NCBI GenBank assembly: GCA_024641665.1 | Contig: JAHECP010000013.1 | Span: forward strand, 1-63,379 | Direction: 5' to 3' | Source of the DNA: Acidobacteriota bacterium | GTDB lineage: Bacteria; Acidobacteriota; Vicinamibacteria; Vicinamibacterales; JAHECP01 | DNA: 63,379 nt | Shown here: in pieces, positions 1-9,210 of the stretch | Layout: each line of letters starts with the position of its first letter | Position numbering within the stretch: position 1 is the first letter of the stretch | Position numbers and translations under genes: made by a program | Notes under the pieces: generated by a model | What the model was told of the DNA's origin: nothing | Databases searched by the model: none | The model's input: only the letters and a program-made list of their open reading frames with translations

Positions 1-2
1 GC

Positions 3-1427
3 AAGCACGTGGCCATCGTCGGCGCCGGTCCCGCGGGCCTGGCGGCGGCGGTCGAGCTGCGTCGCCTCGGCCACGCCGTCACGCTGTTCGACGAGCAGGA
101 TCGACCCGGGGGCATGCTGCGATCGGCCGTGCCGACGTTCCGGCTGCCTCGCGACGTGATCGACGCCGACGTGGTGCGGGTGCTCGCCATGGGTGTGGCG
201 TTCCGGCCGTCAGTCCGCATCGGCCGCGACATCCCGGTCGGCGAGCTCGTCGGCACCCACGATGCGGTGCTGCTCGCGGTCGGCGCGCAGAAGCCGCGGT
301 GCATCGCGCTCGAGAATGCCGAGCTGCCCGGCGTGTTCCTGGGACTGGACTTCCTCAAGGACAGCATCGCCGGCGGGGCGGCGCCACTCGCCGGCCGCGC
401 GCTGGTGGTCGGCGGCGGCAGCGTCGCCGTGGACTGTGCGATGACCGCCGTGCGCCTGGGCGCGTCCGAGGCGGTGCTGGTGTCGCTCGAATCGCGGGAG
501 GCGCTGCCGGCCCACGCCGCCGACCTGGCGCGGGCGCTCGAGGAGGGCGTGACGTTGAAGCCCTCCTGGGGGCCGGCGCGCGTCATGGAAGCGGACGGCC
601 GGGCCGCCGGCCTCGAGCTGGTGCGCTGCACGTCGGTCATCGGCGCGAGCGGCGCGTTCGCGCCCGCCTTCGACACCTCGACCCGCGAGACCATCGAGGG
701 CCAGACCGTCATCCTGGCGATCGGACAGGACGTGGAGGAGGACGTGCTGGCCGGCCTCGAGGGACGTGCGGCGATGCCCGGGCGGCGCGCGTTCGCGACG
801 GGCGTGGACGGGCTTTTCGCGTGCGGAGACGCCTTGCGCGGCACGAGCACCGTGGCGGAAGCGATCCGATCCGGCCGCGAGGCGGCGTTGGCCCTGGACC
901 GCTCGCTCGGCGGGACCGGCGACGAGGCCCCCCGATCCGCCCTCGGTCGCGGCGCCGCGCGCATCGGCCGCGTCGAGGGCTTCGCCGCGCGCCCGCGGGT
1001 GGCCATCCCGCTGGTGCCGGCGCCCCAGCGACGCGGGCACTGGGAGGAGATCGGCGGCGACCTCAGCCGGGCGGAGGCCATGTCGGAAGCGGCGCGGTGC
1101 CTGCAGTGCGACCTCCGCCTCGACCTGGCCACGGCCCCGGCGCCGCGGCGGGCGCTGCAGGCGCTCACGCCGGACGGCGTCGACACCGTGCCGGCGGCGG
1201 CCGGCGTCTACCGGCTCTACGACGCGAGCAGATGTCTCTTCGCCATCGCGGGGACGCCCGACCTGAGAAACGCGCTTCTGGAGAGACTCGGCTCGGAGAA
1301 GGCCGCCTTCTTCGACATCGAGCCGAACGAGATGTACACCGCGCGTGAATCGGAGCTCATTCAGCAGTACCTGGCCGAGCACGGCGAGATGCCGCCCGGC
1401 GAGGACGATCTCGATGACCTCTTCTGA
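3..1427 (+). CDS. FAD/NAD(P)-dependent oxidoreductase, GltD-like, 5' end cut by window edge
   Basis: This is a GltD-like flavoprotein that would pass electrons between NAD(P)H and a partner oxidoreductase. The visible protein opens directly with the FAD-binding motif VAIVGAGPAGLAAA. It has a second Rossmann motif, ALVVGGGSVAVDCA, near residue 131, and the usual C-terminal FAD contact FACGDALRGTSTVAEAIRSG. A CLQC pair follows near residue 370, then a C-terminal tail ending in an acidic DDLDDLF. Family members normally carry about 130 more N-terminal residues with an iron-sulfur module, and the frame stays open to the window edge, so the GTG at 9 is internal. The next gene starts inside its 3' end, which implies translational coupling. 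The exact substrate or partner cannot be read from this fragment. Confidence 0.8.
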   Translation, partial: KHVAIVGAGPAGLAAAVELRRLGHAVTLFDEQDRPGGMLRSAVPTFRLPRDVIDADVVRVLAMGVAFRPSVRIGRDIPVGELVGTHDAVLLAVGAQKPRCIALENAELPGVFLGLDFLKDSIAGGAAPLAGRALVVGGGSVAVDCAMTAVRLGASEAVLVSLESREALPAHAADLARALEEGVTLKPSWGPARVMEADGRAAGLELVRCTSVIGASGAFAPAFDTSTRETIEGQTVILAIGQDVEEDVLAGLEGRAAMPGRRAFATGVDGLFACGDALRGTSTVAEAIRSGREAALALDRSLGGTGDEAPRSALGRGAARIGRVEGFAARPRVAIPLVPAPQRRGHWEEIGGDLSRAEAMSEAARCLQCDLRLDLATAPAPRRALQALTPDGVDTVPAAAGVYRLYDASRCLFAIAGTPDLRNALLERLGSEKAAFFDIEPNEMYTARESELIQQYLAEHGEMPPGEDDLDDLF

Positions 1428-1653
1428 CGAAGCTGTCGCCACCCTTCGAGCCCGGGCGCGCGAGTTGATCGCGCAGGGTTACGAGCGGATGTCGGTGGTG
1501 GACGGGTCGCGCGCCAGGGAGCTTGGGGCGCTCTACGAGGAGCTCGGCCACGAAGTGGTGATCCTCAAGGGCGCGGTGCCGGCCGGCGACGCGGCGTGCG
1601 ACGTCTGCCTGATCGGACCGGGCCTCTTCACGCTGTTCGTGCGGAAACGATGA
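1414..1653 (+). CDS. Small conserved-looking protein coupled to the oxidoreductase
   Basis: A 79-residue protein whose ATG overlaps the last 14 nt of the oxidoreductase gene, so the two are probably cotranslated. The start was chosen because the preceding GAGGACG is a plausible ribosome site and the frame upstream is antisense-like. It is mostly alpha/beta in character, with a central ELGHEVVILK segment, two cysteines in CDVCLIG, and a hydrophobic C-terminus LFTLFVRKR. I do not recognise a family. The tight coupling suggests an accessory of the flavoprotein, which is inference only. Confidence 0.6.
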   Translation: MTSSDEAVATLRARARELIAQGYERMSVVDGSRARELGALYEELGHEVVILKGAVPAGDAACDVCLIGPGLFTLFVRKR

Positions 1654-1741
1654 CCGGGCCTGCGCTGCGCCTCGCGCACAGGTGTAAGATCGACCTGCGC
1701 GGATCCCCCGACGCCGCGCTCCGCGCGCCAGGAGGTAGTTC

Positions 1742-1906
1742 ATGCCTATGTACGAATACCGGTGCGAGGACTGCGGACATGAATTCACCACCGTGCTGAC
1801 CATCAGCGAGCACGACAAGACGAAGCCGAAGTGCCCGAAGTGCAAGAGCAAGAAGGTCCAGCAGACCCTGAGCTCCGTCTTCGTGAAGACCTCGCGCAAG
1901 GGGTAG
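1742..1906 (+). CDS. FmdB-type zinc ribbon protein, left copy
   Basis: A 54-residue protein beginning MPMYEYRCEDCGHEF, with a second CPKC knuckle at residues 31-34. Two CxxC pairs about 20 residues apart and the MPxYxYxC opening are the signature of the FmdB/CxxC_CxxC_SSSS regulatory family, thought to be a zinc ribbon; its role is poorly known. The start is firm: AGGAGGT lies just upstream of the ATG. It converges on the propeller gene with only 4 nt between the stops. A diverged second copy is at 62755-62919 on the other strand, part of the inverted duplication that brackets the window. Confidence 0.85.
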   Translation: MPMYEYRCEDCGHEFTTVLTISEHDKTKPKCPKCKSKKVQQTLSSVFVKTSRKG

Positions 1907-1910
1907 GGTC

Positions 1911-3815
1911 TCAGCGGCCCAGCCGATACGCGGCGACGCGCCCGCCGGTGAAGGTCGGGATGACGACCAGGTCGAGAGCCGGGGCGTAGCCGAAATCGGC
2001 GATGCTCATCCGGATCGCCGTGGTGTCGAGCACCGTCGTCACCCGACCATCCCGCGCGACGCGCAGGAGCCGGCCCTCATTGTGCGACACCAGGAGATCG
2101 CCCTGGCGGTCCGCCGCGATGCCGTCGATCACTCCGACGCCAAGGTTGGCGAGAATCCCCACCTGCTTCGTCTCGAGGTCCACGGCCTTGAGGCAGCCGT
2201 CGCCGTTCGTGCCGACAATCAACCGTCCCTCGTGAACCAGCACGCCGTTGGGAGCCGAGATCGGCGGGCCGCTCACCCATTCTTCCGCCTGCCCGCCGGC
2301 GATCCGGTAGATGCGGTTCTTGCGGGAGTCGGACACGTAGAGGTCGCCGTTGCCGGCGATCGCGATGTCGTTCGGGAGCGCCGCGCCCGGTAAGGGGATG
2401 CGCGTCGTGATGCTCGCGGACGCGATGTCAATCTCGGCGACCGCCGTCCGCTCGACGACGTAGAGCGTGCCGTCACGGACCGCCAGTCCCGTGGGGTTGA
2501 AGAGCCCGGAGACCCACTCGAGCGCCTCGACGTGTCCGTCCGGCGTGACCTTCGAGATGGCCTGCCGCGGTTCGCCGCGGCTCGGGTTGTACGCGTCGAA
2601 GTTGGACACGTAGAACGCGTTCGTGCCCGGGTCGTACGCCACGGACTCCGGCACCAGGAAGTCCGCCGGGGTGGCCCACATCCGCTCGACGCCGCGCGCC
2701 ATGGCGACGGCCGTCGCGTCCTGGAGCGTCAGCCCCCAGCCGCCGCTCGCCTCGCCAATCGCGAACAGCACCTCGTTGTCGCCCTTCCGCAACGGCAGGC
2801 TCACCGCGTCGAACGGACCGACGATGCCCAGAAACGACGTGTCCCGCGACCGGTAGGCGCTGGTCCCGTGGAACACGAGTTGTCCGTTCAGGAAGATGCC
2901 GGCCTCGTCGCTGTAGCCGAACCAGTACTTCCTCGGGCCCGCCTGCTCCGCACGAATCGTCGTCCTGGCCAGAATGCCGTCCGGCTCCGCCCCGAGCCTG
3001 CCTTGCACCCGGGAGATGTCCAGGATGCCGTCACTGCGAGTGGTCGTCTTCGTCCATCGGGTGTCCCTGAGGACGCTCGCCTCCGGGTACCGGTCGAAGT
3101 CGAGGCGCTTTCTCTTGAACGGCGCGGACACCGCCCAGTCCGTCACGATTCCCGGTGGCGTATGGATCACCGGAGCCGGAGGGAACCGAAGCGCGGCGTC
3201 GCGGCGGTAGGAGAAGTTGGAGAAGAACGCCGTCCCATCGGCCGCGGTCGTGAGGCCGACGCCGCCGCGGCTCTTCCCATGGCCGAGGTCGCCGATGACC
3301 AGAACCGGCTCGGGTGACTCGTCCAGGTAGACCCGTGCCTGCGTGCCGAGGACCTCTATCCGGAAATGGAGCCAGCGCCCGGTTGGAATCACGGCCGAGG
3401 CCGTCCTGCCGGGACCGTTGGACAGCTGCCAGCTGTCCACGCCGTTGAACGCGGCGACGTACTGCACGGCGTCGTCGTAGAGCGGCGCGCGGTGGGGCCG
3501 CAGGTAGACCCGTTCGTACTCCCCCGGGGACTGGACCCTGAACAGCACGCCGGGATACGCGCGCACGTCCGCCTTCATCGCCACGTCGCACTCGATGACG
3601 CCGTCGTCGAGCTCGACGCCCTTCAGGAAGGCCGTGCCCATGAGGGCCTTCCGTCCGAGGTGATCGACGATGGTGGCGTGCTCGAGATCCCAGCGGTCAG
3701 CGGTGAAGTCGACGCGGTCCGCGGTGGTCTGGAGCGGCACGCTGGACACCGGCGTGCCGATTGACAGGAAGGAACCCAACGCCGCGAGAGCCACGGTGTT
3801 CCAGGAAACGCTCAT
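1911..3815 (-). CDS. Secreted LamG/DUF1080-like and SMP-30/NHL-type beta-propeller protein
   Basis: A 634-residue exported protein. An N-terminal signal (VALAALGSFLSIG) is followed by a concanavalin-like domain (roughly 35-200) with the VLFRVQSP and GRWLHFRIEVLG features of DUF1080-type carbohydrate-binding folds. A central jelly-roll-like segment contains GIFLNGQLVFHG. The C-terminal half (about 390-634) has SMP-30/NHL-like repeats such as PNDIAIAGNGDLYVSDS and PNGVLVHEGRLIVGTNGDG. The ATG at 3815 is preferred over the GTG at 3824 because AAAGGTGG lies 5 nt upstream of it. A carbohydrate or lactone ligand is likely from the folds; the substrate is unknown. The gene sits inside the left duplication arm but has no counterpart in the right arm, so it was inserted in one arm or deleted from the other. 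Confidence 0.7.
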   Translation of the reverse strand: MSVSWNTVALAALGSFLSIGTPVSSVPLQTTADRVDFTADRWDLEHATIVDHLGRKALMGTAFLKGVELDDGVIECDVAMKADVRAYPGVLFRVQSPGEYERVYLRPHRAPLYDDAVQYVAAFNGVDSWQLSNGPGRTASAVIPTGRWLHFRIEVLGTQARVYLDESPEPVLVIGDLGHGKSRGGVGLTTAADGTAFFSNFSYRRDAALRFPPAPVIHTPPGIVTDWAVSAPFKRKRLDFDRYPEASVLRDTRWTKTTTRSDGILDISRVQGRLGAEPDGILARTTIRAEQAGPRKYWFGYSDEAGIFLNGQLVFHGTSAYRSRDTSFLGIVGPFDAVSLPLRKGDNEVLFAIGEASGGWGLTLQDATAVAMARGVERMWATPADFLVPESVAYDPGTNAFYVSNFDAYNPSRGEPRQAISKVTPDGHVEALEWVSGLFNPTGLAVRDGTLYVVERTAVAEIDIASASITTRIPLPGAALPNDIAIAGNGDLYVSDSRKNRIYRIAGGQAEEWVSGPPISAPNGVLVHEGRLIVGTNGDGCLKAVDLETKQVGILANLGVGVIDGIAADRQGDLLVSHNEGRLLRVARDGRVTTVLDTTAIRMSIADFGYAPALDLVVIPTFTGGRVAAYRLGR

Positions 3816-4014
3816 GGTGGCCACCTTTCGAGCCTGGTGTCCCCCCTCACGGTCGCACCCCTCGATCCAACTCGATCTAATACGATCCCGGCCGCGCGCA
3901 GGCTGGAAAAATGCCGCGGACGGCCGCGGATCGGTGACGAACGGCCGGTTTTTGGGGGTCAGTGTCGAACCGGTCTTCCGGGCCAGAGGATGCGCGAGCG
4001 GGCCGCATCCGGCA

Positions 4015-4905
4015 TCAACACGCTTGCCCCTCCAGAGGCAGGGCGTTGGATGACGTGCTGTCTCTTGCGACGATCCAGGCGCACAAGGCCCCGAGTGGAA
4101 TCCACCCCAGCACGCCGAGGTAGCTGACCAGAATCCAATGCGGTCCTCCGAGGAAGAGCAGCATCGTCCACGATGCGCCGACGGCGTTGGTCGCCGCGTG
4201 TGCCAGGCAGGCCGGCCAGACGCTGCCGGTCCTCGACCTCAGCCATCCGAAGACGATTGACAGCAACACCGTGCTCACCGGCAACACCAGCAGGCCCAGC
4301 CACCGGTTGTCGGGATACTGATACCCGGCGAGCACCAGCGGGTAGTGCCACACGCCCCAGACGAGCCCCGTGACGACACCCGCGCGCACGGGCTGACGGT
4401 CGAACAGGCGGAGCTGAAGGTACCCGCGCCAGCCGAACTCCTCGCCCCACAGCAACGGCGTGGCAATGACGGCGCCAATTAGAGACTGCACCGGCAGGAC
4501 TGCGAGCATCGCCGGGGACAGCGAAAGGGAAGTCCGGCGGCCGAAGGCTGCGAGCAGGACCTGCAGGCTTCGTCGCAGCGAGAAATCCGGATGGCTGACG
4601 CCGAACGCCACGGCCATGCCGACGATGACGAGCGTCACGACCACGGGAAGGACCAGAGCGAACACGTAGTAGCCCCACCGTTCGAGGTGGAGCCTGAGAC
4701 CTGCGTCGGCGAAGCCTTCTTTGGTCACGTACCGCCGGACGATGATGGCCGCGACGGCTGGTCCGAAGGCGCCGGGGAGAATCGCCAGTTGAAACAGCGG
4801 GTTCTGCGCCGAGAGCCCGACCCAGAGCGGGATCGCCCAGAGTCCCCAGGCGACCCCGAAGGCGATGAAGAGGTAGGCGGTGACTCCCTTGACCTGTGTA
4901 GTCAT
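4015..4905 (-). CDS. CPBP-family intramembrane metalloprotease, left copy
   Basis: A 296-residue polytopic membrane protein of the CPBP (CAAX protease and bacteriocin-processing, Rce1-like) family. All three motifs are visible: EEFGWR at 155-160 (glutamate pair and arginine), WHYPL with His187, and LAHAATN with His236 and Asn240. About eight hydrophobic segments are seen. Its ATG overlaps the stop of the upstream permease as ATGA, so the two are translationally coupled. The right-arm copy (61810-62700) has the same length and all catalytic residues, but is separated from its permease by 91 nt. The family cleaves within membranes or processes peptides; the substrate here is unknown. Confidence 0.88.
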   Translation of the reverse strand: MTTQVKGVTAYLFIAFGVAWGLWAIPLWVGLSAQNPLFQLAILPGAFGPAVAAIIVRRYVTKEGFADAGLRLHLERWGYYVFALVLPVVVTLVIVGMAVAFGVSHPDFSLRRSLQVLLAAFGRRTSLSLSPAMLAVLPVQSLIGAVIATPLLWGEEFGWRGYLQLRLFDRQPVRAGVVTGLVWGVWHYPLVLAGYQYPDNRWLGLLVLPVSTVLLSIVFGWLRSRTGSVWPACLAHAATNAVGASWTMLLFLGGPHWILVSYLGVLGWIPLGALCAWIVARDSTSSNALPLEGQAC

Positions 4906-6230
4906 TCTTCGCGCAACACGGCTCCCGGATCGAGACTCGCCGCCCGGTACGCGGGCGTCGCGGACGCTACGAATGCCACGACCGTGACGAGGCCGGCCAC
5001 AGCGGCAAACGTCGTCGGATCGAACGGACGCAGGTCGAAGAGCAGAGACTGGAGCAGGCGCGTTAGACCCAGCCCGGCGACGACCCCCGCGACGACGCCG
5101 GCAACCGTCAGCCGCAGCGCCTGGCCCAAGACCAGTCCAAGCACCGCCCGCCGGCTCGCGCCAAGCGTCATCCGGACGGCGATCTCACGGCGGCGTCGCG
5201 TCACCGAGTACGAGAGAACGCCGTAGGTTCCCGCCGCCGCCAGCAGGAGCGCCAGTCCTCCAAAGATCTCCAGCACGGTCGCCACGAACCTGGGTCGAGC
5301 CACCGACCCTGAAAGCACCTCGTCCATCGTCCGGAAACGGACGAGCGGGAGCGAGCGGTCGAGCCCATGGACGGCCTGCGAGACGGGTGTCGCCAGCGAG
5401 TCGATCGGCAGCGGCGTGCGCATCACGACGTTCATCCCAGCGGGCATCTCCCGGACAGTCCTCGCTAGCTGCTCCGCCAGAAAACAGATCTCCGTGCCGG
5501 CTGGCGTGTCTACCCCTCCCTGCTTCACGTCCTTGACGACGCCGATGATGGTGAACCAGGGTGTGCCCGGTCCTCCGATGAGGATACGGCGACCGACCGG
5601 CGTCCCGCTGCCGAAGAACGTCCGCGCCAGCGCCTGGTTGACCAGCACGACCGGCGGACCGGATGCGTCCGACGCAGTGAATCCGCGTCCCTGCATGACC
5701 GGGATGCCCATCGTCCGCAGGTAATCGGTCGTGGCGATCTGGAAGTAGTCGACCGTATCGCGCGGCCGAAGCGGTGGGCCCGACGTGTCTTCGAAGCGGA
5801 CGTCGCGGGCGTCGACCGGGCGGTGCGGTGGCAGCCCGGTCATCGCCGCCGCGTCCTGGACCCCTGGGAGCGCCGAGAGCCGCGCCAGCAATCGATCGAA
5901 GAAGTTCGCCCGGGCCTGGGGGTCCCGATACGCGGCCTCCGGCAAGACGAGGCTGAAGGTGGCCAGGTTCCAGTCGTCGAACTCGAAGAACTCTGGTGCG
6001 GACACCCAGAACCGGTCGAGCCCCAGGGCCGGAAACCGGCTGCTGATGAACATCAACCGGTCCGCGTCCGGGTAGCCGAGCGGGCGGAGGATCACGGCAT
6101 CGAGAACACTGAAGACCGCGCTGTTGGCCCCGATCCCCAGCGCCAGCGTGAGGACGGCCAATACTGCAAAGGTCGGACGCGCCCGGAGGCTGCGCAGGGT
6201 CTGGCGCAGGTCCTGAGCGATGCTGTCCAT
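4902..6230 (-). CDS. ADOP-type permease, left copy, with a 369-codon in-frame deletion
   Basis: A MacB/FtsX-like permease of the acidobacterial ADOP family, 442 residues instead of the usual 800 or so. The first 87 residues (TM1 with LALGIGANSAVFSVLD, then SAPEFFEF) match the right-arm copy. The sequence then jumps from residue 87 to the equivalent of residue 457 of that copy (LATFSLVLP), and from there the two run colinearly to the end (GTYGVLSYSVTRRRREIAVRM). The length difference from the 811-residue copy is exactly 369, so the deletion is in frame. It removes most of the first periplasmic domain and the first FtsX transmembrane block. The product could still be made but is unlikely to work as a normal permease. 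It overlaps the CPBP gene by 4 nt. Confidence 0.85.
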   Translation of the reverse strand: MDSIAQDLRQTLRSLRARPTFAVLAVLTLALGIGANSAVFSVLDAVILRPLGYPDADRLMFISSRFPALGLDRFWVSAPEFFEFDDWNLATFSLVLPEAAYRDPQARANFFDRLLARLSALPGVQDAAAMTGLPPHRPVDARDVRFEDTSGPPLRPRDTVDYFQIATTDYLRTMGIPVMQGRGFTASDASGPPVVLVNQALARTFFGSGTPVGRRILIGGPGTPWFTIIGVVKDVKQGGVDTPAGTEICFLAEQLARTVREMPAGMNVVMRTPLPIDSLATPVSQAVHGLDRSLPLVRFRTMDEVLSGSVARPRFVATVLEIFGGLALLLAAAGTYGVLSYSVTRRRREIAVRMTLGASRRAVLGLVLGQALRLTVAGVVAGVVAGLGLTRLLQSLLFDLRPFDPTTFAAVAGLVTVVAFVASATPAYRAASLDPGAVLREE

Positions 6231-6348
6231 CGTAATCGCGCTCCGACGAGCCGGCGGAAGATGTCAATCATCCCGCCGCCGGCCATTTGACGCAAGACAG
6301 GCGAGGAAGGTTGGGCGCGGTCGGCTCCGCCGGCCGCACCCGGACCAC

Positions 6349-7437
6349 TCACTTCCGAAACGACTCGTAGACGACGAGCGTCTCCAGGCCTTTCTTCTCG
6401 GGTGTCGTCGGCCACTCCTCGGGCACCCCGATCGGCGTGAAGCACACGAGCTTGTACCGATCGGGGATCTGGAAGAACGCCCTCATCCGGGCCTCGGGGA
6501 AGAACGTCGTGAAGAAGCCCGTGCCGTACCCGAGCGCGCGCGCCGCGAGCATCAGGTTCTCCGCCGCGAGGGCGCCGTCCGTCATCACGTACTCCGGGTA
6601 CGCCGAGGTCGAGTCGACCAGGACGGCGACATAGACAGGAGCCGAAAGGGCGTTCGTGATCTGCTCCTGGAGGGACTGACGCAGCTTCTGGAGCGCGGCT
6701 TCGTCGCGTGTCGCCTGGCTCTTGTCGCGCTCGAGGTACCACTCGACCGCCTCGCCCTCGAGACGATCGAGCCTGGCGCGATCCTGAATCACCAGGAACG
6801 TCCAGGGCTGCTGGTTGCCCGCCGTCGGGGCATACCGGGCGGCGTCGAGGATCGCGAGCAGGTGGTCCTTCGGAACCGGCATCGGCTTGTACTTCCGCAC
6901 CGTTCGACGATTCTTAACGGTGTCGAGCAGATACAGCTGATCGGTCGTGTACTTGACGCCGGAATCCGGCTCCATCGTGTAGCGCTCGATCGGCGTGCAG
7001 ACATCGGTGACCACCTTCCACATGTCGTGCTCCTTGTGGAAGATCAACGTGAAGTAGGAATCGAGCGCCTGCACGCGCCCGTCAGGCTGCTTCTGCCGGT
7101 AGTGGAAGATGGCGAGGGTGGAGCCGTAGTCCGCCCCCTCTCGTACCTCCAGGAGCTCGACCGGCATCTCCCACCCGGCCTCCTTGAACCATTCCTGGTG
7201 GAACTGGTAATAGCCCTCGCGGGAGTCGATCAGCCGTCCGGCGCTGGTCAGGAAGGTCACGCGGGGTTCGTCCGTCACCGTCGAGAAGAGCGCGTCGATG
7301 TCGGACCTCTGAATCGATCGCACGTAGAGGTCGAACGTCTCTCTCAGGGACAGTCCGGGCCGGTTCTGTGCATCGGTCGCGGTGCACATCGCCGTGACGA
7401 GGAGCATGGCCGCCAGGGGGATGGAACGGGGGTTCAT
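6349..7437 (-). CDS. Exported SnoaL-like/nitroreductase fusion, left copy (intact)
   Basis: A 362-residue protein in two parts. After a signal peptide (PLAAMLLVTAMCTATDAQ) comes an NTF2/SnoaL-like domain (about 28-145: TFDLYVRSIQ, RLIDSREGYYQFHQEWF). A nitroreductase domain follows, with the FMN-binding RRTVRKY, APTAGNQQPW and the late ALGYGTGFFTTFFPEA. Such domains transfer electrons from NAD(P)H through FMN to nitro groups, quinones or similar acceptors. The start at 7437 matches the start of the right-arm copy and follows AAGGAG; an in-frame GTG lies 12 codons upstream. It leads the left-arm unit nitroreductase-permease-CPBP. The right copy at 58455 is broken, so this is the only functional one. 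Confidence 0.82.
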   Translation of the reverse strand: MNPRSIPLAAMLLVTAMCTATDAQNRPGLSLRETFDLYVRSIQRSDIDALFSTVTDEPRVTFLTSAGRLIDSREGYYQFHQEWFKEAGWEMPVELLEVREGADYGSTLAIFHYRQKQPDGRVQALDSYFTLIFHKEHDMWKVVTDVCTPIERYTMEPDSGVKYTTDQLYLLDTVKNRRTVRKYKPMPVPKDHLLAILDAARYAPTAGNQQPWTFLVIQDRARLDRLEGEAVEWYLERDKSQATRDEAALQKLRQSLQEQITNALSAPVYVAVLVDSTSAYPEYVMTDGALAAENLMLAARALGYGTGFFTTFFPEARMRAFFQIPDRYKLVCFTPIGVPEEWPTTPEKKGLETLVVYESFRK

Positions 7438-7705
7438 GTTGTCACCAACTCCTTCGCTCTCCTTCGACGTCACCGCGGCCTTGGCGGATGCCTCAAAAGT
7501 CCGAATGTGACTCGGCAGGGCCCCCGGCGGCTGGCCTCCTGCTCATCCTCAACCGGCGGGCCCGCACGACATTCCTGGCGATGGAACCGGAATCCCGGCA
7601 AAATCGTATTAGGCCTACAATGAGGACAATTGCCCCGGCTGTCAAGCATGCACGCCGGGATCAGGCCTTGTCTGGCGCAGTTCTCAAACCTCGACAGGTG
7701 AAGCC

Positions 7706-9176
7706 ATGACGAGACCACCCAGGCTGGCCGAATGGCTGCTTGGGGCACTCATCGCGTCGCCCGCCTGGCGCGACGCGATCCTGGGTGACCTGCGCGAGGA
7801 CTTTGCGGCGTACACCGCGCGCCGCCGGTTGGTCCTCGCGCACCTTTGGTACTGGTCGCAGGTCCTGCGTCTCGCCGTCCGCCACGCCGGCCGCCGACGG
7901 CCCACCCGGGCGGGTGCTGCGTGGCGTGGTGATTCACTCACGAGCCAGCTGACCCGGGATCTTCGGTTCGCGCTCCGCATGCTGCGCAGGCGACCCACGA
8001 CGTCAGCCGTCATCGTGATCACGCTGGCCTTCGGTCTCGCTACCAACGCCGCCGTCTTCAGCATCGTCGACGCCATGGTCTTCAGGCCGTTTCCCATCCC
8101 GCGCGTCGATCGACTGGTGATGCTCTCCGAGACCTCGCGGCGCACGGCGTTCCAGCGCGCGAACGTGGCGCCGGCGACCTACTTCGATCTGAAGCGTCAG
8201 ACCGACGTCTTCTCGCGCCTCACGGCGTACAGATGGTGGGATGTGAACCTGTCGGGACGTGACGAACCCGAGCGCGTCCAGGGATTCCTCGTGTCGGCCG
8301 ACTTCTTTCCCGCGCTGGGCGTCGAGCCCGTCGTGGGGCGGACGTTCACACCCGATGAAGAAACGCCGGGCCACGACCGCACGCTGATCCTCGGCTTTGG
8401 ACTCTGGCAGCGCCGGTTTGCCGGCGATCCGAACGTCGTCGGCCAGGTGGTGCTCGCCGACGGCGAGCCGTACGAGGTGGTGGGCGTCGCACCGCCCGGG
8501 TGGAGCTTTCCCTATGCGTGCGACGTCTGGGCGCCGCTGGCGTTCACGCCCGCGGAGGCCCGGCGGCGCGACGCGCGGTTCTTGACGGTCGTCGGACGGC
8601 TGCGGGCCGGCGTCACCGTCGACGAGGCGCGCGCGCAGGTCGCGCTGGTCGGCGCCCGCATCGCCCGGGCGCACCCTGAGACGCACCGGGCGGGTGTCGC
8701 GCTGCGCTCGCTGAGCGACGCCCTCATCGACGAAGGTACCGGGGCATTCCTCGGGGTCTGGCAGGCGGCTGCCGTCTTCGTGTTGCTCATCGCGTGCGCG
8801 AACGTCGCAAGCCTGCTGCTCGCCCGGGGCCCGCAACTACCCGACCCTGTTCCGGCCGTACGCGCAAGAACCCGCCAGCATCATGGGTGTGCTGGTCCGC
8901 ACGCAGGGTGAGCCGACCGCACTGGCAAATGCCGTCCGGGCGGCCATGCGCGACGTGGATCCCGAGCTCACGCTGGCCGGAATCGCGGTGGGTCTGGGCC
9001 TGGCCTGGCTCGTCTCGCGAGCCATCGTGGCCGCGCTGCCGGGCACATCCACGCCATCGGCCGGAGAGGTTCTCGGCGCCGCCGTGATCCTGGCCGTTGC
9101 AGCAATGATCGCGGCCTACGTGCCCGTGCGCCGCGCACTCCGGCTCGATCCGGTGCGCGCCCTGCGGATGGAGTGA
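7706..9176 (+). pseudogene. ADOP permease with prefix domain, internally deleted and frameshifted
   Basis: An ADOP permease that still carries the N-terminal permease prefix domain (residues 1-60: LAEWLLGALIASPAWRD, ILGDLREDF). TM1 and much of the first periplasmic domain are present, up to LLIACANVASLLLARG near 8830. The frame then changes: the next family-like segment (SIMGVLVRTQGEP, VRAAMRDVDPEL) is read in the frame of 8883-9176. That is followed at once by GIAVGLGLAWLVSR and the family ending VPVRRALRLDPVRALRME. At least two large internal stretches of a normal permease are missing, so this is a pseudogene despite two long open frames. The permease at 9211-11727 converges on it. Confidence 0.82.
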
Positions 9177-9210
9177 AGGGACAGGAAAGCTCTCGTCCCC
9201 TGCTGCTCGC

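Noticed and set aside
6220-7623. Long plus-strand frame opposite the nitroreductase
   Set aside because: Arginine-rich, no family resemblance, exactly antisense to a recognised gene; typical GC-driven shadow. The same applies to 10240-11775, 12249-13700, 16719-18353, 18812-21316, 21614-23077, 23273-25240, 33420-35828 and 44827-46689.
7604-7623. TCGTATTAGGCCTACAATGA as a BlaI-like operator before the permease pseudogene
   Set aside because: Only about seven of ten arm positions match and the TACAnnTGTA core is absent; a shared ATCGTATTAG near 3877-3886 is too short to weigh.
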